From Gammaproteobacteria bacterium (GTDB lineage Bacteria > Pseudomonadota > Gammaproteobacteria > Steroidobacterales > Steroidobacteraceae), in the NCBI GenBank assembly GCA_010031985.1, contig RGYP01000118.1, forward strand, positions 1-6,031: 6,031 bases of DNA, written 5' to 3'. Below the pieces are notes generated by a model that did no database searches, was not told where the DNA came from, and saw only the letters and a program-made list of their open reading frames with translations. Below, piece by piece: positions 5,821 to 6,031 of this stretch (position 1 is the stretch's first letter; each line of letters opens with the position of its first letter). The position numbers were made by a program, and so were the translations under genes.

Positions 5821-6031
5821 ACTCGGCGCTCGATCCATTCGTTCCCGATTGGGGGCGCATGGCGCCGGCGCAGCTCGCTGGCGAACCCGTGCTGCAGGAC
5901 GACGTCCTGCTATTGCCGACCTCTCTCGGTACTTTGCGTCTGTCGTTGCACGAGTTTGGCATGCGACTGCGCAGTGGTGGCGACGTTCGCGACTACGGAA
6001 TTCTTTGTGGCAATCTCGTACCGCTGTCGCT
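5817..6031 (+). CDS. Partial gene at right edge, function not recognised; possibly a GH31-type glycosidase N-terminus
   Basis: An ATG overlaps the isomerase stop (ATGA, 5817-5820) and opens a frame with no stop for 71 codons to the window end. The same overlap occurs twice upstream in this operon, which supports a real, translationally coupled gene. The peptide begins MNSALDPFVPDWGRMAPAQL and continues with a stretch of beta-strand character, LGTLRLSLHEFGMRLRSG, then DYGILCGN. There is no signal peptide or transmembrane segment. The strand-rich region with an F-G-M-R-L-R core and a following D-Y-G resembles the N-terminal beta-domain of some GH31 alpha-glycosidases, the family of sulfoquinovosidase YihQ, but the resemblance is weak. 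A mutarotase-type sugar-binding fold is another possibility. That it is a gene is fairly sure; the function is not. Confidence 0.6.
   Translation, partial: MNSALDPFVPDWGRMAPAQLAGEPVLQDDVLLLPTSLGTLRLSLHEFGMRLRSGGDVRDYGILCGNLVPLS

Noticed and set aside
1..6031. tRNA, rRNA, CRISPR repeats, insertion sequences, attachment sites or signs of recent transfer
   Set aside because: Nothing with the required repeats, terminal inverted repeats or conserved RNA segments was seen, and base composition looks even across all genes.

Overview
The window comes from a GC-rich bacterium. It is probably a beta- or gammaproteobacterium, judging from codon use, the style of the HutC-type GntR regulator and the tightly overlapping genes; lineage cannot be fixed from the sequence alone. 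Almost all of it is coding, in two divergent operons around a 59-base control region (1571-1629). There are no RNA genes, mobile elements, CRISPR arrays or clear terminators.

Leftward (minus-strand) operon: a 95-residue SAF-domain protein (1570-1283, SuyA-like), a 391-residue UxaA-fold large subunit (1273-98, SuyB-like), then the first 29 codons of a third gene (88-1) that reads like the N-terminus of an Ldh2-family (malate/L-lactate/sulfolactate) dehydrogenase. SuyA and SuyB together form (R)-sulfolactate sulfo-lyase, which splits 3-sulfolactate into pyruvate and sulfite. The Ldh2 family includes ComC, the (R)-sulfolactate dehydrogenase found with suyAB in some sulfolactate degraders.

Rightward (plus-strand) operon: a GntR/HutC regulator (1630-2412), a PfkB kinase closely resembling E. 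coli sulfofructose kinase YihV (2409-3332), a LacD/YihT-type class I aldolase (3329-4375), an L-fucose/L-arabinose isomerase-fold protein (4378-5820), and the start of a further gene (from 5817) running off the right edge. Three of the four junctions are ATGA overlaps and the fourth is a 2-base gap.

Read together, the genes suggest near-complete use of the plant sulfosugar sulfoquinovose (SQ): isomerase (SQ to sulfofructose), kinase (to sulfofructose-1-phosphate), aldolase (to DHAP and sulfolactaldehyde), an oxidation step not seen here (sulfolactaldehyde to sulfolactate), stereochemical inversion by dehydrogenases, and SuyAB releasing sulfite and pyruvate. In the well-known E. coli version the C3-sulfonate is excreted. 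Here sulfoglycolysis and C-S bond cleavage seem to share one divergent promoter region and possibly one regulator. Kinase and SuyAB assignments are the firmest; the isomerase's substrate and both edge genes are less certain. All family comparisons are from memory, without database searches.
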